A stretch of DNA of 64,000 bases from Pseudomonas veronii (GTDB taxonomy: Bacteria > Pseudomonadota > Gammaproteobacteria > Pseudomonadales > Pseudomonadaceae), in contig NZ_JYLL01000001.1 of assembly GCF_001439695.1 (NCBI RefSeq), forward strand, positions 495,298 to 559,297. The letters are read 5' to 3'. Position 1 is the first letter of the stretch; each line of letters begins with the position of its first letter. The notes below the pieces were generated by a model. That model worked only from the letters and a program-made list of their open reading frames with translations. It was not told where the DNA came from and ran no database searches. The translations under genes were made by a program, and so were the position numbers. Positions 1 through 13,737 of this stretch are shown piece by piece.

Positions 1-1496
1 TCTTTCAGAACGTTGCGCGCGTCTTCAACGCGGTCACGGCTGATTTCGGAGGCTTTCAGAGTCGCTTCGATATCGTCGGCCAGGGTGATGATGGCGCCTT
101 TAGCGTCAACTTCTTTCACGATGCCTTTAACGATTGCGCCTTTGTCGTTCTCTTGAACGTACTCGGAGAACGGATCGCTTTCCAGTTGCTTGATGCCCAG
201 GGAGATGCGCTCGCGCTCTGGGTCAACCGACAGGATAACGGTGTCCAGCTCGTCGCCCTTCTTGAAGCGACGAACAGCTTCTTCGCCCACTTCGTTCCAG
301 GAGATGTCGGACAGGTGAACCAGGCCGTCGATGCCGCCGTCCAGACCAATGAAGATACCGAAATCGGTGATCGACTTGATGGTGCCGGAGATTTTATCGC
401 CCTTGTTGAACTGGCCAGAGAAATCTTCCCATGGGTTAGATTTGCACTGCTTGATGCCCAGGGAGATACGACGACGCTCTTCGTCGATGTCCAGAACCAT
501 AACTTCCACTTCGTCGCCGACTTGTACGACTTTCGAAGGGTGGATGTTTTTGTTGGTCCAGTCCATTTCGGAAACGTGTACCAGGCCTTCAACGCCTTCT
601 TCCAGCTCAGCGAAGCAGCCGTAGTCAGTCAGGTTGGTAACACGCGCGGTCACGCGGGTGCTTTCTGGGTAACGGGCTTTGATAGCGACCCATGGATCTT
701 CACCCAGTTGCTTCAGGCCCAGGGAAACACGGTTGCGTTCGCGATCGTATTTCAGAACCTTGACATCGATCTCGTCGCCAACGTTGACGATTTCGGAAGG
801 ATGCTTGATACGTTTCCAAGCCATGTCGGTAATGTGCAGCAGGCCATCGACGCCACCCAGATCGACGAATGCGCCGTAATCGGTGAGGTTCTTGACGATA
901 CCTTTGACTTGTTGGCCTTCCTGCAGGGATTCCAGCAGAGCTTCACGCTCGGCGGAGTTCTCTGCTTCCAGGACGCTGCGACGGGAAACGACAACGTTGT
1001 TGCGTTTCTGATCGAGCTTGATGACCTTGAATTCGAGTTCCTTGCCTTCCAGGTGCGTGGTGTCGCGCACTGGACGGACGTCGACCAAAGAACCTGGCAG
1101 GAACGCACGGATGCCGTTAACGTCGACAGTGAAGCCGCCTTTAACCTTACCGTTGATAACGCCCTTGACCACTTCTTCAGCTGCGAAGGCTGCTTCGAGA
1201 ACAATCCAGCATTCAGCGCGCTTGGCTTTTTCACGGGACAGCTTGGTTTCACCGAAACCGTCTTCAACCGAGTCCAGAGCAACGTGAACTTCGTCACCGA
1301 CATTGATAGTCAGATCGCCAGCGTCGTTGTAGAACTGCTCAAGCGGGATGAGTGCTTCAGACTTCAGACCAGCGTGAACGGTTACCCAGCGAGCTTGGTA
1401 ATCGATATCAACGATAACACCGGTGATGATGGAGCCTGCCTGAAGGTTCAGGGTTTTTAGGCTTTCTTCAAAGAGTTCCGCAAAGCTTTCGCTCAT
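1..1496 (-). CDS. rpsA: 30S ribosomal protein S1 (3' end outside window)
   Basis: Binds mRNA on the small ribosomal subunit and helps initiation on weakly structured leaders. The first 498 codons are present; the C-terminus lies left of position 1, the family being about 560 residues. The N-terminus [14 protein letters not shown] and successive S1 (OB-fold) repeats are visible, including ones with [56 protein letters not shown] and [20 protein letters not shown]. The ATG at 1496 has AGGAAT upstream. It lies after cmk, as in other Pseudomonas. The 119-base gap holds a hairpin that may partly separate the two transcripts. Confidence 0.97.
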   Translation of the reverse strand, partial: MSESFAELFEESLKTLNLQAGSIITGVIVDIDYQARWVTVHAGLKSEALIPLEQFYNDAGDLTINVGDEVHVALDSVEDGFGETKLSREKAKRAECWIVLEAAFAAEEVVKGVINGKVKGGFTVDVNGIRAFLPGSLVDVRPVRDTTHLEGKELEFKVIKLDQKRNNVVVSRRSVLEAENSAEREALLESLQEGQQVKGIVKNLTDYGAFVDLGGVDGLLHITDMAWKRIKHPSEIVNVGDEIDVKVLKYDRERNRVSLGLKQLGEDPWVAIKARYPESTRVTARVTNLTDYGCFAELEEGVEGLVHVSEMDWTNKNIHPSKVVQVGDEVEVMVLDIDEERRRISLGIKQCKSNPWEDFSGQFNKGDKISGTIKSITDFGIFIGLDGGIDGLVHLSDISWNEVGEEAVRRFKKGDELDTVILSVDPERERISLGIKQLESDPFSEYVQENDKGAIVKGIVKEVDAKGAIITLADDIEATLKASEISRDRVEDARNVLK

Positions 1497-1568
1497 TTTA
1501 ATTCCTGTTGATAAGGGCGAAGAATACGCCCATCTCCACGCCCCAGACGGTGTGGGTTAGTTTCAATT

Positions 1569-1613
1569 AAAAGAAGCACCGCAGGACTATGACTGGTCCC
1601 CTGCAGACTTCTT
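1569..1613 (-). terminator. Terminator/attenuator-like hairpin after cmk
   Basis: On the minus strand AAGAAG and GCAGGGGAC pair with GTCCTGC and CTTCTTTT across a short loop, and the 3' arm ends in a small T tract. It begins 3 bases after the cmk stop, so it probably ends or attenuates the upstream operon before rpsA, which is expressed strongly on its own. Confidence 0.5.
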
Positions 1614-1615
1614 GG

Positions 1616-2305
1616 TCACCCGGCGATATCGCGAATAGCGATTTCACTCAAGATGCGTTCCAGCACCTGCTCGATGGACAACTCCGTGGAATCCAGCTGT
1701 ATGGCATCAGCCGCCGGCTTGAGCGGGGCTACTGCGCGCTGGGTATCACGCTCGTCGCGTGCACGGATCTCATCTAGCAGACTCGACAGACTAACACCAT
1801 CCACTTTGCCCTTCAACTGCAAGTAGCGGCGACGCGCCCGCTCCTCGGCACTGGCGGTCAGGAAAATCTTCAGCGGCGCCTCGGGAAATACCACCGTGCC
1901 CATGTCGCGGCCATCGGCTACCAGGCCCGGCGGCTCCTGAAACGCCCGCTGGCGCTGCAGCAGCGCATCACGCACGGCCGGCAGCGCGGCAACCTGGGAG
2001 GCCCAGGAACCGACTTGTTCGTTACGCAGGTCATCGGTCACATCGTCTCCTTCCAGGATGATGCGCTGGGGATGACCTTCCGTCGCAGCGACGAACTGCA
2101 CATCAAGGTGCGCCGCCAGCAGCTTCAGGGATTCTTCGTTGGTGAGGTCGACGCCGTGGTTGCGGGCGGCAAATGCCAGCAGGCGGTACAGCGCGCCGGA
2201 ATCCAGCAGGCACCAGCCCAGGCGCTTGGCCAGGATGCCGGCGATCGTGCCTTTGCCCGAGCCGCTTGGCCCGTCGATGGTAATCACCGGTGCTTTGATA
2301 TTCAC
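1616..2305 (-). CDS. cmk: Cytidylate kinase
   Basis: Phosphorylates CMP and dCMP to the diphosphates with ATP in the cytosol. The P-loop GPSGSGKG is at residues 12-19 and the substrate-binding [13 protein letters not shown] motif is near the middle. I chose the GTG at 2305: it gives the family N-terminus [13 protein letters not shown] and 229 residues, the usual Pseudomonas length, and it overlaps the TGA of the preceding tyrA/aroA gene (GTGA). This implies translational coupling within the supraoperon. Confidence 0.95.
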   Translation of the reverse strand: MNIKAPVITIDGPSGSGKGTIAGILAKRLGWCLLDSGALYRLLAFAARNHGVDLTNEESLKLLAAHLDVQFVAATEGHPQRIILEGDDVTDDLRNEQVGSWASQVAALPAVRDALLQRQRAFQEPPGLVADGRDMGTVVFPEAPLKIFLTASAEERARRRYLQLKGKVDGVSLSSLLDEIRARDERDTQRAVAPLKPAADAIQLDSTELSIEQVLERILSEIAIRDIAG

Positions 2306-4548
2306 AATTGAGCCTCTTGGGCAACACGGATGCCGACTTGGGCACACAGTGTAAGAAAGTTCGGAAAAGACGTAGCAACATTGGCGCAGTCACGGATACG
2401 AATCGGCGCCGTTGCCCGCAGCGAAGCCACGCTGAACGCCATGGCGATCCGGTGATCGCCATGGGCATGCACTTCGCCACCGCCCATCAGGCCACCGTCA
2501 ATGATAATCCCATCGGGGGTGGGTTCACACTTCACGCCAAGGGCGAGCAGACCGTCGGCCATGACCTGGATACGGTCGGACTCCTTGACCCGCAATTCTT
2601 GTGCACCACGCAGGACGGTTCGCCCTTCAGCGCAGGCAGCAGCCACAAACAGCACAGGAAATTCATCGATTGCCAACGGCACCAGCGCTTCGGGGATCTC
2701 GATCCCTTTCAACGCGGCCGCCCGCACCCGCAGGTCGGCCACCGGTTCGCCGCCCACTTCGCGCGGGTTTTCCAGGCTGATATCCGCGCCCATCAGCCGC
2801 AGGATATCGATCACCCCGGTGCGCGTCGGATTGATGCCGACATGTTCCAGCAACAGCTCGGAACCTTCCGCGATTGACGCCGCCACCAGGAAAAATGCCG
2901 ACGAGGAAATATCCCCCGGCACTTCGATATGGGTGGCGACCAGCGCATGGCCCGACTCGACCGTCGCCGTTGCACCCACGACCTCTACCGGATAACCGAA
3001 ACCGCGCAGCATGCGCTCGGTATGGTCGCGGGTCGGTGCCGGCTCGGTGACGGACGTCTTGCCCTCGGCATACAGGCCCGCCAGCAGCAGGCAGGATTTG
3101 ACCTGCGCACTGGCCATCGGCAGCACATACGTCAGGCCTTTCAACTTCTGGCCACCACGGATGGTCAGCGGTGGGCGCCCTTCCGGCCCGGTTTCGATCA
3201 CCGCGCCCATCTTCCGCAGCGGCTCGGCCACGCGGTTCATCGGGCGCTTGGACAACGAAGCATCGCCGGTCAGCACGCTGTCGAAGACCTGTGCGGCGAG
3301 CAAACCGGACAGCAGGCGCATGGAGGTGCCGGAGTTACCGAGATAAATCGGCCCCGGCGCCGGCTTCAAACCATGAAGCCCGACACCATGAATGGTCACG
3401 CGCCCGTGGTGCGGCCCCTCGATCACCACGCCCATGTCGCGAAACGCCTGCAAGGTCGCCAGGGCATCTTCACCCTCAAGGAAACCTTCGACTTCGGTCA
3501 CGCCCTCGGCCAACGAACCGAGCATGATCGACCGATGGGAGATCGACTTGTCGCCCGGCACCCGGATACGCCCGCTCAAGCGGCCGCCCGGGTTGGCGAG
3601 GAAAGTCAGGTCGTCGGCGTTCACTGCGGTTTCCATGTAGGCCCGGCGTGCCAGGATCTTGCTGAAATGTTCACGCGCCACCCGCGCACGGGTAAACACG
3701 CCCAATAATTGGTGGCCATCCCCGGCATCGACCGCGTCGCGCAAGGCGTCAAGGTCGCTGCGGAAGGTGTCCAGGGTGCGCAACACGGCCTCGCGGTTGG
3801 CGAGGAAGATGTCGTGCCACATCACCGGGTCGCTGCCGGCGATCCGCGTGAAATCGCGAAAGCCACCGGCGGCATAGCGGAAAATCTCGAGGTTTTCGTT
3901 GCGTTTGGCCAACGAATCCACCAATCCGAACGCCAGCAGATGGGGCAGATGACTGGTCGCCGCCAGCACTTCGTCGTGGCGCTCGACCTGCATATGCTCG
4001 ACATCCGCGCCCAGCTCGCGCCACAGACGGTCGACCACGGCCAAGGCCGCCGGATCGGTTTGCGCCAGCGGCGTCAGAATCACTTTATGCCGACGGAACA
4101 ACTGCGCATTGGACGCTTCCACCCCGCTCTGCTCGGAACCGGCAATCGGATGGCCCGGCACAAAACGCGCGGGCATCTCGCCAAACGCCTGCTGCGCCGC
4201 CCGCACCACATTGCCCTTGGCACTGCCGACGTCGGTGAGGATCGCCTGGCCGAGGTCCATGCCGGCCAGCACCGCCAGCAACTTCTCCATGGCCAGGATC
4301 GGCACGGCGAGCTGGATCACATCGGCGCCCTGGCATGCGCGCGCCAGGTCGGTTTCACAGCGATCGACGACACCCAGCTCAACCGCCAACTTGCACGATT
4401 GCGGGTCCAGGTCCACGCCGACCACTTCGCCACACAACCCGCTCTCACGCAGGCCCTTGGCGAAGGAACCACCGATCAACCCCAGACCGACCACCACCAG
4501 GCGACCGATCATAGGCACAGCAGGTTGCAATGCAGTGACATCAACCAC
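2302..4548 (-). CDS. tyrA/aroA: Fused prephenate dehydrogenase / EPSP synthase
   Basis: A bifunctional protein of 748 residues. Residues about 15-300 are a prephenate/arogenate dehydrogenase with an NAD-binding GLGLIGGS at 21-28, for tyrosine synthesis. From about residue 310 it is a complete 3-phosphoshikimate 1-carboxyvinyltransferase, with the [11 protein letters not shown] motif, [12 protein letters not shown] and RVKESDRI, for the common shikimate pathway. The fusion is typical of Pseudomonas. The GTG at 4548 lies inside the 3' end of hisC; an ATG twelve codons later (4512, MIGRLVVVG) is an equally reasonable start. The downstream cmk overlaps by 4 bases. Confidence 0.95.
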   Translation of the reverse strand: MVDVTALQPAVPMIGRLVVVGLGLIGGSFAKGLRESGLCGEVVGVDLDPQSCKLAVELGVVDRCETDLARACQGADVIQLAVPILAMEKLLAVLAGMDLGQAILTDVGSAKGNVVRAAQQAFGEMPARFVPGHPIAGSEQSGVEASNAQLFRRHKVILTPLAQTDPAALAVVDRLWRELGADVEHMQVERHDEVLAATSHLPHLLAFGLVDSLAKRNENLEIFRYAAGGFRDFTRIAGSDPVMWHDIFLANREAVLRTLDTFRSDLDALRDAVDAGDGHQLLGVFTRARVAREHFSKILARRAYMETAVNADDLTFLANPGGRLSGRIRVPGDKSISHRSIMLGSLAEGVTEVEGFLEGEDALATLQAFRDMGVVIEGPHHGRVTIHGVGLHGLKPAPGPIYLGNSGTSMRLLSGLLAAQVFDSVLTGDASLSKRPMNRVAEPLRKMGAVIETGPEGRPPLTIRGGQKLKGLTYVLPMASAQVKSCLLLAGLYAEGKTSVTEPAPTRDHTERMLRGFGYPVEVVGATATVESGHALVATHIEVPGDISSSAFFLVAASIAEGSELLLEHVGINPTRTGVIDILRLMGADISLENPREVGGEPVADLRVRAAALKGIEIPEALVPLAIDEFPVLFVAAACAEGRTVLRGAQELRVKESDRIQVMADGLLALGVKCEPTPDGIIIDGGLMGGGEVHAHGDHRIAMAFSVASLRATAPIRIRDCANVATSFPNFLTLCAQVGIRVAQEAQL

Positions 4549-5653
4549 GGGCCAGAACCTTGGCCAGCGCCTCCAGGAAGCGGCTGTTCTCAGCCGGCAG
4601 ACCGACGGTGATGCGCAGGTGGTTCGGCATGCCGTAGTTGGCCACCGGACGCACGATCACGCCTTCGCGCAGCAAGCCCTGGAACACCGGGGCCGCCACT
4701 TGGCCGAGATCGACGCAGATGAAGTTGCCCTTGGACGGAATCCAGCCCAGGCCCAGCTCACGAAAGCCTGCCTGCAACTGCAGCATGCCGCTTTCGTTGA
4801 TGCGACGCCCTTCTTCCAGGTACTCGGCATCCTGCAACGCTGCGCAGGCCGCCGCCAGGGCAAGGCTGTTGACGTTGAACGGCTGACGCACACGGTTGAG
4901 CACATCGGCCACCACCGCCGTCGACAGGCCGTAGCCGACGCGCAGCGACGCCAGGCCATAAGCCTTGGAGAACGTGCGCGAGACCAGCAGGTTCGGGTAG
5001 GCCGCGAGGAAATCCAGGCCGTCGGGCAGGTCGCTGCCTTCGGCGTACTCGATGTAGGCCTCGTCCAGCACCACCAGCACATGTTCCGGCACATCCTGTA
5101 GGAAGTCGTTCAGTGCCTGTGCATCGAACCAGGTGCCGGTCGGGTTGTTCGGGTTGGCGATAAACACGACGCGGGTCTGTGCATCGATCGCCGCCAGCAT
5201 GGCCGGCAGGTCGTGACCCCAGTCCTTGGCAGGAATCACCCGCGCATCGGCACCGACGGCCTGGGTGACGATCGGGTAGACCGCAAACGCGTGCTCGCTG
5301 AACACGGCGTTCAGGCCGGGCGCCAGATAGGCACGACCGACCAGTTCAAGAATGTCGTTGGAGCCGTTGCCCAGGGTCACCTGATTCAGCTCGACCCCGC
5401 ACTTCTGCGCCAGCAGGGACTTGAGGGCAAAACCGTTGCCATCCGGATAACGGGTCAGCTCGGCCAGTTCTTCACGAATCGCCGCCAGCACCTTGGGGCT
5501 TGGACCCAGAGGGTTCTCGTTACTGGCCAGCTTGACGATCTTCGCCGGGTCCAGGTTCAACTCACGCGCCAGCTCGTCCACAGGCTTGCCTGGAACGTAA
5601 GGCGACAGTTGTTGCACGCCCGGCTGCGCCAGGGCGAGGAAGTTGCCACTCAT
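4541..5653 (-). CDS. hisC: Histidinol-phosphate / aromatic aminotransferase
   Basis: A PLP-dependent class I/II aminotransferase of 370 residues. The SNENPLGPSP and RYPDGNG signatures are near the N-terminus and the PLP-lysine is in RTFSKAYGLASLRVGYG. Such HisC enzymes transaminate imidazole acetol phosphate. In this supraoperon, between pheA and tyrA/aroA, the enzyme probably also (or mainly) handles aromatic keto acids; that role is inference from context. The 3' end overlaps the tyrA/aroA start by 8 bases. Confidence 0.93.
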   Translation of the reverse strand: MSGNFLALAQPGVQQLSPYVPGKPVDELARELNLDPAKIVKLASNENPLGPSPKVLAAIREELAELTRYPDGNGFALKSLLAQKCGVELNQVTLGNGSNDILELVGRAYLAPGLNAVFSEHAFAVYPIVTQAVGADARVIPAKDWGHDLPAMLAAIDAQTRVVFIANPNNPTGTWFDAQALNDFLQDVPEHVLVVLDEAYIEYAEGSDLPDGLDFLAAYPNLLVSRTFSKAYGLASLRVGYGLSTAVVADVLNRVRQPFNVNSLALAAACAALQDAEYLEEGRRINESGMLQLQAGFRELGLGWIPSKGNFICVDLGQVAAPVFQGLLREGVIVRPVANYGMPNHLRITVGLPAENSRFLEALAKVLARG

Positions 5654-5662
5654 GTTAACGCC

Positions 5663-6757
5663 TCACAAAACCGCTTTCGGGTAAGAGCCCAGCACCTTGA
5701 GTGCCACGGCTTCCTGACTGATTTTCTCGAGCACGCTTTTGACCAGCGGATCACGGTGATGGCCGATGAAGTCGATAAAAAACACGTAGGTCCATTTACC
5801 GCTGCGCGAAGGACGAGTCTCGATGCGCGTCAGGTCAATCCCGTTGTCGTGGAACGGCACCAGCAGTTCATGCAGCGCGCCGGGCTTGTTGCTCATGGAG
5901 ACGATGATCGAGGTCTTGTCGTCGCCAGTCGGCGGCACTTCCTGGCTGCCGATCATCAAGAAGCGCGTGGAGTTGTCCGGGCGGTCTTCGATTTTTTCGG
6001 CCAGGCGCGTCAGGCCGTACAGGCCCGCCGCCATATCGCCGGCAATCGCCGCCGAGTTCCACTCACCCTTGACCCGCTTGGCCGCTTCGGCGTTGCTGGA
6101 CACCGCCACGCGCTCGACATTCGGGTAATGGGCATCCAGCCACTTGCGGCACTGGGCCAGGGACTGGGCGTGGGAGTAGATACGGCTGATGCTGTCGGTC
6201 TTGGTGTTTTCACCCACCAGCAAATGGTGGTGGATGCGCAGCTCGACTTCGCCGCAGATCACCATGTCGTGCTCAAGGAAGCTGTCCAGGGTGTGGTTGA
6301 CCGCGCCTTCGGTGGAGTTTTCCACCGGCACCACGCCAAAATTCACCGCGCCGGCCGCCACTTCACGGAACACTTCGTCGATCGCTGCCATCGGCTTGCT
6401 GATCACCGCGTGACCGAAGTGCTTCATCGCCGCCGCCTGGGTGAAGGTGCCTTCCGGGCCGAGGTAAGCCACTTTCAGCGGCTGCTCGAGCGCCAGGCAG
6501 GAAGACATGATTTCACGGAACAACCGCGCCATCTCTTCGTTACCCAACGGTCCCTTGTTGCGCTCCATCACGCGCTTGAGCACCTGAGCTTCACGCTCCG
6601 GACGGTAGAACACCGGCACTTCGCCTTCCGCCAGGGACGCCATCTTCACCCGCGCCACTTCCTGGGCACAGCGCGCGCGCTCACTGATCAGCTCCAGGAC
6701 TTTCTCGTCCAGGCTGTCAATGCGTACACGCAGGGCCTTGAGTTCTTGCTCAGACAT
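5663..6757 (-). CDS. pheA: Chorismate mutase / prephenate dehydratase (P-protein)
   Basis: Converts chorismate to prephenate and then phenylpyruvate, the phenylalanine branch. The 364 residues show an AroQ chorismate mutase helix bundle (residues 1-90, LRVRIDSLDEKVLELISERARCA split across the motif), a prephenate dehydratase domain starting at VAYLGPEGTFTQ, and a C-terminal ACT domain with the IETRPSRSGKWTYVFFID feature where phenylalanine feedback acts. The ATG overlaps the serC stop by one base (TAATG). Confidence 0.96.
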   Translation of the reverse strand: MSEQELKALRVRIDSLDEKVLELISERARCAQEVARVKMASLAEGEVPVFYRPEREAQVLKRVMERNKGPLGNEEMARLFREIMSSCLALEQPLKVAYLGPEGTFTQAAAMKHFGHAVISKPMAAIDEVFREVAAGAVNFGVVPVENSTEGAVNHTLDSFLEHDMVICGEVELRIHHHLLVGENTKTDSISRIYSHAQSLAQCRKWLDAHYPNVERVAVSSNAEAAKRVKGEWNSAAIAGDMAAGLYGLTRLAEKIEDRPDNSTRFLMIGSQEVPPTGDDKTSIIVSMSNKPGALHELLVPFHDNGIDLTRIETRPSRSGKWTYVFFIDFIGHHRDPLVKSVLEKISQEAVALKVLGSYPKAVL

Positions 6758-7842
6758 TAGCCGTGTTCCTTTTCGAACTCTGCCATGTAGGCCACCAACG
6801 CGTTGATGGCATTGATATCGACAGCGTTATAGATGGAGGCGCGCATGCCGCCCACCGAACGGTGACCCTTGAGGTTCAGCAGGCCGCGCGCCTCGGCACC
6901 GGCCAGGAACGGCTTGTCCAGACGGTCGTCGGCCAGGCGGAACGGTACGTTCATCCACGAGCGGTCGGTCAGGTTGATCGGGTTGCTGTACAAACCGCTG
7001 GCGTCGATGAAGTCGTACAGGGTGCGCTTCTTCACTTCGTTGAGCTTGCCCATGGCGGCAACGCCGCCCTGCTCTTTGAGCCACTCGAACACCAGGCCCG
7101 AGAGGTACCAGGCAAACGCCGGCGGCGTGTTGTACATCGAGCCGTTGTCGGCCGCGACCTTGTAGTTGAGCATGGTCGGGCACAGCGAGCGGGCGCGACC
7201 GAGCAGGTCTTCACGGACGATGTTGACCAGGATGCCGCTCGGGCCGATGTTCTTCTGCGCGCCGGCGTAGATCATGCCGTACTTGGACACATCGATCGGC
7301 CGCGAGAGAATGTCCGAAGACATGTCGCACACCAGCGGCACGTCACCCACTTGCGGCACCCAGTCGAATTCCAGGCCGCCGATGGTTTCGTTGGCCACGT
7401 AGTGTACGTAGGCCGCGTCCTTCGACAGCTTCCACTCGTTCTGACCTGGAATCGCGAAGTAATCGTAAGGCTTGGCGGTACCGGCGACGTTGACGTTGCC
7501 GTAGCGCGCAGCTTCTTCGATGGCTTTCTGCGACCAGATACCGGTGTCGATGTAATCGGCCGTGCCGTCTTCGGGCAGCAGGTTCAGCGGCACCTGGGCG
7601 AACTGCTGGCTCGCGCCGCCCTGCAGGAACAGCACCTTGTAGTCGGAGGGAATGTCCAGCAAGTCGCGCAGGTCCTGCTCGGCCTTGGTGGCGATGGACA
7701 CGAACTCATCACTGCGATGGCTCATTTCCATCACAGAGAGGCCTTTTCCATGCCAATCGAGGAGTTCACCCTGCGCGCGCTGCAGGACTGCTTCAGGAAG
7801 CGCCGCGGGACCGGCACAGAAGTTATAGGCTCTCTTGCTCAC
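6757..7842 (-). CDS. serC: Phosphoserine aminotransferase
   Basis: Transaminates 3-phosphohydroxypyruvate to phosphoserine (serine synthesis) and acts in the pyridoxal phosphate route. Visible features are the N-terminus SKRAYNFCAGPAALP, GGASQQFAQVP and the PLP-lysine segment YAGAQKNIGPSG. The GTG at 7842 gives 361 residues, the normal length. An in-frame upstream GTG-type extension to 7878 would add 12 unconserved residues. It is the first gene of the aromatic supraoperon after gyrA. A REP pair sits just upstream. Confidence 0.93.
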   Translation of the reverse strand: MSKRAYNFCAGPAALPEAVLQRAQGELLDWHGKGLSVMEMSHRSDEFVSIATKAEQDLRDLLDIPSDYKVLFLQGGASQQFAQVPLNLLPEDGTADYIDTGIWSQKAIEEAARYGNVNVAGTAKPYDYFAIPGQNEWKLSKDAAYVHYVANETIGGLEFDWVPQVGDVPLVCDMSSDILSRPIDVSKYGMIYAGAQKNIGPSGILVNIVREDLLGRARSLCPTMLNYKVAADNGSMYNTPPAFAWYLSGLVFEWLKEQGGVAAMGKLNEVKKRTLYDFIDASGLYSNPINLTDRSWMNVPFRLADDRLDKPFLAGAEARGLLNLKGHRSVGGMRASIYNAVDINAINALVAYMAEFEKEHG

Positions 7843-7905
7843 ATCCAATCTCACTCTGATCTGGTGGGGGTGGTGCAATAAATCGAATATTAACTGCTAA
7901 CGCTG

Positions 7906-8009
7906 CCTGTAGGAGCGGGCTTGCCCGCGAAAAACGCAAGATCACCGCGTTTATCCAGGATGCACGCGTTATCGTTGACGATTTTCGCGGGCAAGCCCGC
8001 TCCTACAGG
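7906..8009. repeat. REP pair (GTAGGAGCGGGCTTGCCCGC class)
   Basis: Two perfect 28-base inverted arms, 7906-7933 and 7982-8009, each containing CGGGCTTGCCCGCG, separated by 48 bases. It is a typical Pseudomonas REP doublet (REPIN-like) between the serC promoter side and the gyrA 3' end. Confidence 0.9.
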
Positions 8010-8040
8010 GGGAGCATTGATATTTCAAAGGTGACAAACA

Positions 8041-8068
8041 ACAAGGGGCGAATCTTCATCCGCCCCCC
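8041..8068 (-). terminator. gyrA intrinsic terminator
   Basis: On the minus strand GGGGCG pairs with CGCCCC across about 10 bases and is followed by TTGTTGTTTG. It lies 12-40 bases downstream of the gyrA stop. Confidence 0.7.
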
Positions 8069-8079
8069 TGTTTGTCCGC

Positions 8080-10734
<2,655 letters not shown>

Positions 10735-11157
10735 GAGAAGCCTGATTCCTTTTTCGGGTGAAACCTCGTCACATCCATATGGGACGAACGAAGCTCGCCG
10801 CTGCCGGCATGGTGCCTGGCAACGACTTACGACAAATCAACGAGTTATGACACGGATCTGCACGTTAAAGGCAGCCCCTCGGGGCGACCCTGGAAACCGC
10901 CGGATGTTATCACAATCGCCGCCACGCACCTATCCCCCTGATGGGCATGGAGCATAGTAAGTTGACGGATGACAGGCTTGAGGACGACGAGAGGGGCTTA
11001 GAGCCGGGGTGGTGCTGTTTTTGCGCGGCAGATCCGAAGAAACCATAGCCTTTCAAGGCCAATCGGGAGCAAGCCCCCTGCCACACTCAAATTGTGAACA
11101 CCGTCAAATGTGGGAGGGAGCTTGCTCCCGATGGCAATCTAACAACCACCAAAGCCC
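10735..11157. other. Intergenic region, gyrA promoter and mtnA 3' side
   Basis: A 423-base stretch without a convincing gene. The part next to gyrA should hold its promoter and leader. The distal part holds an imperfect REP pair (11063-11131). I see no clear -35/-10 pair. Confidence 0.5.
11063..11131. repeat. REP pair, imperfect
   Basis: TCGGGAGCAAGC at 11063 and the inverted GCTTGCTCCCGA ending at 11131 face each other. The outer arms match the TGTGGGAGG class with two mismatches. Confidence 0.75.
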
Positions 11158-12234
11158 TCAATGCAGGCGTTTACGGCACATCAACTTGGCGAGCTTGGCC
11201 GTGTCAGGCCGTTCGACAACACCCTTTTCGGTCACGATCACGTCGATCAAGTCGGCCGGGGTCACATCAAACACCGGATTGAAGGCATTCACATCCGCAG
11301 CGAAGCGCTGCCCGGCGACGTCCAGCAACTCGCCCGCAGCGCGCTCTTCCAGGGCCACGTCGTCGCCGGAGGCCATCATCAGGTCCAGGGTCGAACTCGG
11401 CGCCACCACCATGAAACGCACGCCATGGTGCATGGCGCACACCGCCAATTGATAAGTGCCGATCTTGCCGATCACATCACCGTTGGCCGCAATGCAGTCG
11501 GCGCCGACGATCACCCACGTCACGCCTTTGGTCTTGAGGATATGCGCGCCCGCCGAGTCGGCATTGACCGTGACGGGCAGCCCCTCGCCAGCCAATTCCC
11601 ACGCCGTCAGCCGCGAACCTTGCAACCATGGCCGGGTTTCGTTGACATAGACCTGCTCGACCAGCCCCTCCAGGAAGGCCGCGCGGATCACCCCGAGGGC
11701 CGTGCCGACGCCTCCCGTGGCCAGGGCGCCTGCGTTGCCATGGGTCAGGATCGCCTGGGCGTTGCCCTGGTGCTTGCGAATCCGCTCGACGCCCAACTGA
11801 GCCATGACGACGTTGGCTTCGCGATCGCTCTCATGGATCGCGATGGCTTCGGCCTCCAGCACCGCCAGCGGATCGGCGTGCTGTTTGAGACGGTCCAGGC
11901 GGTCGCGCATACGTTTGAGGGCCCAGAGCAGGTTTGCGCCGGTCGGGCGGGTATCGGCCAAAAGTGCGTAGTCTTCTTCCCATCCAGCCTGCCAGTCATC
12001 GCCCTCGGCGATCCGTTCGCGGGCGGCGAGTACCAGGCCGTAGGCGGCACTGATGCCGATGGCCGCTGCGCCGCGCACGACCATCGAGCGTATGGCCGCG
12101 GCCACTTCATCGACCGTGGAGCAGGTCACCCAGCTTTCCCGGGACGGCAAAACACGCTGGTCGAGCAGGTGCAGTGCGCCATCGCGCCAATCGATGGCCT
12201 TCACTTTCTCCGCAGCCAACAGTCGATCGCGCAT
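11158..12234 (-). CDS. mtnA: Methylthioribose-1-phosphate isomerase
   Basis: Isomerises 5-methylthioribose 1-phosphate to the ribulose form in the methionine salvage pathway. The 358 residues show the eIF2B-like isomerase signatures [28 protein letters not shown] (with the catalytic region) and [18 protein letters not shown]. It is divergent from the MTA deaminase gene, with 109 bases between the starts. The pairing fits a route where MTA is first deaminated and later phosphorolysed to feed this enzyme. Confidence 0.95.
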   Translation of the reverse strand: MRDRLLAAEKVKAIDWRDGALHLLDQRVLPSRESWVTCSTVDEVAAAIRSMVVRGAAAIGISAAYGLVLAARERIAEGDDWQAGWEEDYALLADTRPTGANLLWALKRMRDRLDRLKQHADPLAVLEAEAIAIHESDREANVVMAQLGVERIRKHQGNAQAILTHGNAGALATGGVGTALGVIRAAFLEGLVEQVYVNETRPWLQGSRLTAWELAGEGLPVTVNADSAGAHILKTKGVTWVIVGADCIAANGDVIGKIGTYQLAVCAMHHGVRFMVVAPSSTLDLMMASGDDVALEERAAGELLDVAGQRFAADVNAFNPVFDVTPADLIDVIVTEKGVVERPDTAKLAKLMCRKRLH

Positions 12235-12343
12235 CCCTCACCCCGCACTCATGAACAAAAGCCGCCGATTATAGCGATCCGCCAGCCAGGACGCTCGGGT
12301 ATACTTCGCCCTTCTTTTATTGCTGCCCGGGAAGAAGCCTGCG

Positions 12344-13675
12344 ATGACCTCCACTGCCGCCCCGCTCGACTTATTGCTACTGCCGACGTGGCTGGTACCT
12401 GTCGAACCCGCCGGCGTGGTGCTCAAGGAGCATGGCCTGGGCATCCGCGATGGGCGCATTGCCTTTATCGGCCCGCGGGCCGCGGCGCTGAAACTTTCCG
12501 CCAGTGAAGTGCGCGAGCTGCCGGGCATGCTGCTCAGCCCCGGCCTGATCAACGCCCACGGCCACGCGGCGATGACCCTGTTTCGCGGCCTGGCCGATGA
12601 CCTGCCGCTGATGACCTGGCTGGAAAAACACATCTGGCCCGCCGAGACCAAGTGGGTCGATGAAGCCTTCGTGCGCGACGGCACCGACCTGGCCATCGCC
12701 GAACAGCTCAAGGGGGGCATTACTTGCTTCTCGGACATGTACTTCTTTCCCAAGGTCGCCAGTGATTGCGTCCACAACAGCGGGATGCGCGCGCAGATTG
12801 CGATTCCGATCCTCGACTTCCCGATTCCCGGCGCCAGCAGCGCCGACGAGGCGATTCGCCAGGGCATCGAGTTGTTCGGCGACCTCAAGCATCACCCGCG
12901 CATCAAGATCACCTTCGGCCCCCACGCGCCCTACACCGTGAGCGATGCCAACCTGGAAAAGATCCGGGTGATCGCCGAGGAGCTGGACGCGGCGATCCAT
13001 ATGCATGTGCACGAGAGCGCGTTCGAGGTACAACAGTCTGTCGAGCAGACCGGCGAACGCCCATTGGCGCGCCTCGGCCGGCTTGGCCTGCTGGGCCCGC
13101 GCTTTCAGGCCGTTCACATGACCCAAATCAGCGAGGACGACCTGGCTTTGCTGGTAGAAAGCAACACCAGCGTCATCCATTGCCCGGAATCGAACCTGAA
13201 ACTGGCCAGCGGCTTCTGCCCGGTGGAGCGTCTGTGGCAGGCTGGCGTCAATGTGGCCATCGGTACCGATGGCGCCGCCAGCAACAATGACCTCGACCTG
13301 CTGGGCGAAACCCGTACCGCCGCGATGCTGGCCAAGGCCGTCTCCGGTTCGGTGACCGCCCTGGATGCCCACCGTGCCTTGCGCATGGCGACCCTCAACG
13401 GCGCCCGCGCCATGGGCCTGGAGGGCGAGATTGGCTCGCTGGAGGTCGGCAAGGCGGCGGATATCGTCGCCTTTGATCTTTCGGGGCTGGCGCAACAACC
13501 GATCTACGATCCGGTCTCACAGCTTATATATGCCACCGGACGCGATAGCGTGAAACACCTTTGGGTCGCCGGCAAGCAGTTGCTCGACAACCGGCAGTTG
13601 ACCCGCATGGATGAACCACAGTTGACCGCCATGGCCATTGCCTGGGGCCAGCGCATCAGCGGGCACCGCGAATAA
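12344..13675 (+). CDS. mtaD: 5'-methylthioadenosine / SAH deaminase (TRZ/ATZ amidohydrolase)
   Basis: A metal-dependent amidohydrolase of 443 residues. The metal site appears as [20 protein letters not shown] and [14 protein letters not shown], with FGPHAPYT before it. In P. aeruginosa the gene at this place (between mtnA and ubiG) deaminates methylthioadenosine to methylthioinosine. The same role here is inference from synteny and family. The ATG at 12344 follows GGGAAGAAG; an in-frame TTG eight codons earlier is less likely. Confidence 0.88.
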   Translation: MTSTAAPLDLLLLPTWLVPVEPAGVVLKEHGLGIRDGRIAFIGPRAAALKLSASEVRELPGMLLSPGLINAHGHAAMTLFRGLADDLPLMTWLEKHIWPAETKWVDEAFVRDGTDLAIAEQLKGGITCFSDMYFFPKVASDCVHNSGMRAQIAIPILDFPIPGASSADEAIRQGIELFGDLKHHPRIKITFGPHAPYTVSDANLEKIRVIAEELDAAIHMHVHESAFEVQQSVEQTGERPLARLGRLGLLGPRFQAVHMTQISEDDLALLVESNTSVIHCPESNLKLASGFCPVERLWQAGVNVAIGTDGAASNNDLDLLGETRTAAMLAKAVSGSVTALDAHRALRMATLNGARAMGLEGEIGSLEVGKAADIVAFDLSGLAQQPIYDPVSQLIYATGRDSVKHLWVAGKQLLDNRQLTRMDEPQLTAMAIAWGQRISGHRE

Positions 13676-13737
13676 CGCCGGTCCTGAACCCGTGTTCAGG
13701 GCCGACAAACCGATTTATCCGATTTAGAGGAACCACC

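Noticed and set aside
153..1460. A 435-codon plus-strand frame across rpsA
   Set aside because: It is antisense to unmistakable S1 repeats. Long antisense frames are expected in GC-rich DNA, and the protein resembles no family. The same applies to the long antisense frames over pheA, gyrA, serC, uvrC and the hybrid kinase.
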